This document shows, one piece after another, positions 63,942 through 64,000 of a stretch of DNA of 64,000 nucleotides. A program made the translations under genes and the position numbers. A model generated the notes under the pieces. The model was given only the letters and a program-made list of their open reading frames with translations. It searched no databases and was not told where the DNA came from. Source of the stretch: a virus; the IMG/VR virus record IMGVR_UViG_3300008267_000005, positions 1-64,000 of that record; one strand, 5' to 3'. The number at the start of each line of letters is the position of its first letter. Within the stretch, counting starts at the first letter, position 1.

Positions 63942-64000
63942 CTATGATTTAACAGTAAAGTGCTAAAAAGTTTCTTTTTCTACTGAGCGATAGTTGATTA
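63942..64000. other. end of window, no feature seen
   Basis: The last 59 bases hold no gene or motif that I can support. Confidence 0.4.

Overview
The window looks like part of the genome of a large, T4-like lytic phage of a Bacteroidota (flavobacterium-type) host. Phage signs: tightly packed genes with 1-8 nt stop/start overlaps, many genes under 100 codons, endolysins, a virion-type peptidoglycan hydrolase, a Dda-like helicase, families typical of marine T4-like phages (NPCWKGY, DUF6321-like and DUF5824-like proteins, MSGGHFNY), a shared N-terminal tag that resembles T4 capsid-targeting peptides, and a T4-late-like AT promoter motif. Host signs: low GC, TAnnTTTG promoters, absence of Shine-Dalgarno sites at most genes, signal peptides ending in SQ, a Bacteroidota-type thymidine kinase, and C-terminal domains that address proteins to the type IX secretion system (T9SS). 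The phage assignment is inference; no capsid, portal or terminase gene lies in the window.

Layout. 1-5.7 kb: small genes with host-type promoters (thymidine kinase, zinc-finger protein, membrane proteins), sprinkled with a short GGnnCCyCA repeat; likely early. 5.7-6.7 kb: a gene-free block with a sharp change of strand composition, an inverted repeat, four 36-38 bp tandem repeats and an 85-bp direct repeat; a candidate replication origin. 6.7-11.4 kb: two unknown genes, a CmcI-like methyltransferase, a three-gene operon of secreted PKD/Ig-like proteins including a T9SS type B cargo, and small genes. 11.5-12.2 kb: two tRNA-Leu-like genes with odd insertions. 12.3-14.1 kb: a glycosyltransferase / membrane protein / LpxH-like phosphoesterase operon. 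14-31.4 kb: mixed small, membrane and exported proteins, holin-like protein, cyclophilin, T9SS type A cargo, glycosyltransferase, ferritin, tagged virion-type hydrolases. 31.5-36.3 kb: a 1221-residue cysteine-rich repeat protein (fibre candidate) and a GT9-like transferase. 36.3-39.4 kb: helicase and SmpB. 39.4-44.5 kb: a translationally coupled two-component signalling operon. 44.6-53.8 kb: endolysin, tagged ATP-grasp protein, VWA protein, methylglyoxal synthase, a 1209-residue multidomain glycosyl/methyltransferase, DUF5824-like protein and GIY-YIG-like nuclease. 53.9-64 kb: small genes, RlaP-type nucleotidyltransferase, tagged virion-type proteins, exported nuclease, T9SS-addressed subtilase, tagged GH19 protein.

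How the parts may work together. A GATATATA/GGATAAATA motif stands 4-20 nt in front of about 25 genes on both strands from about 6.7 kb onward and is the likely late promoter. Eight or more proteins with unrelated enzymatic domains carry an MKxIKxFxxF-type N-terminus followed by an (I/L)xE site, as expected for proteins packaged in a T4-like prohead and trimmed by the prohead protease. About fourteen proteins have Sec signal peptides and three have T9SS sorting domains, so the phage appears to remodel the cell envelope or surface of its host during infection, possibly under control of its own sensor kinases.
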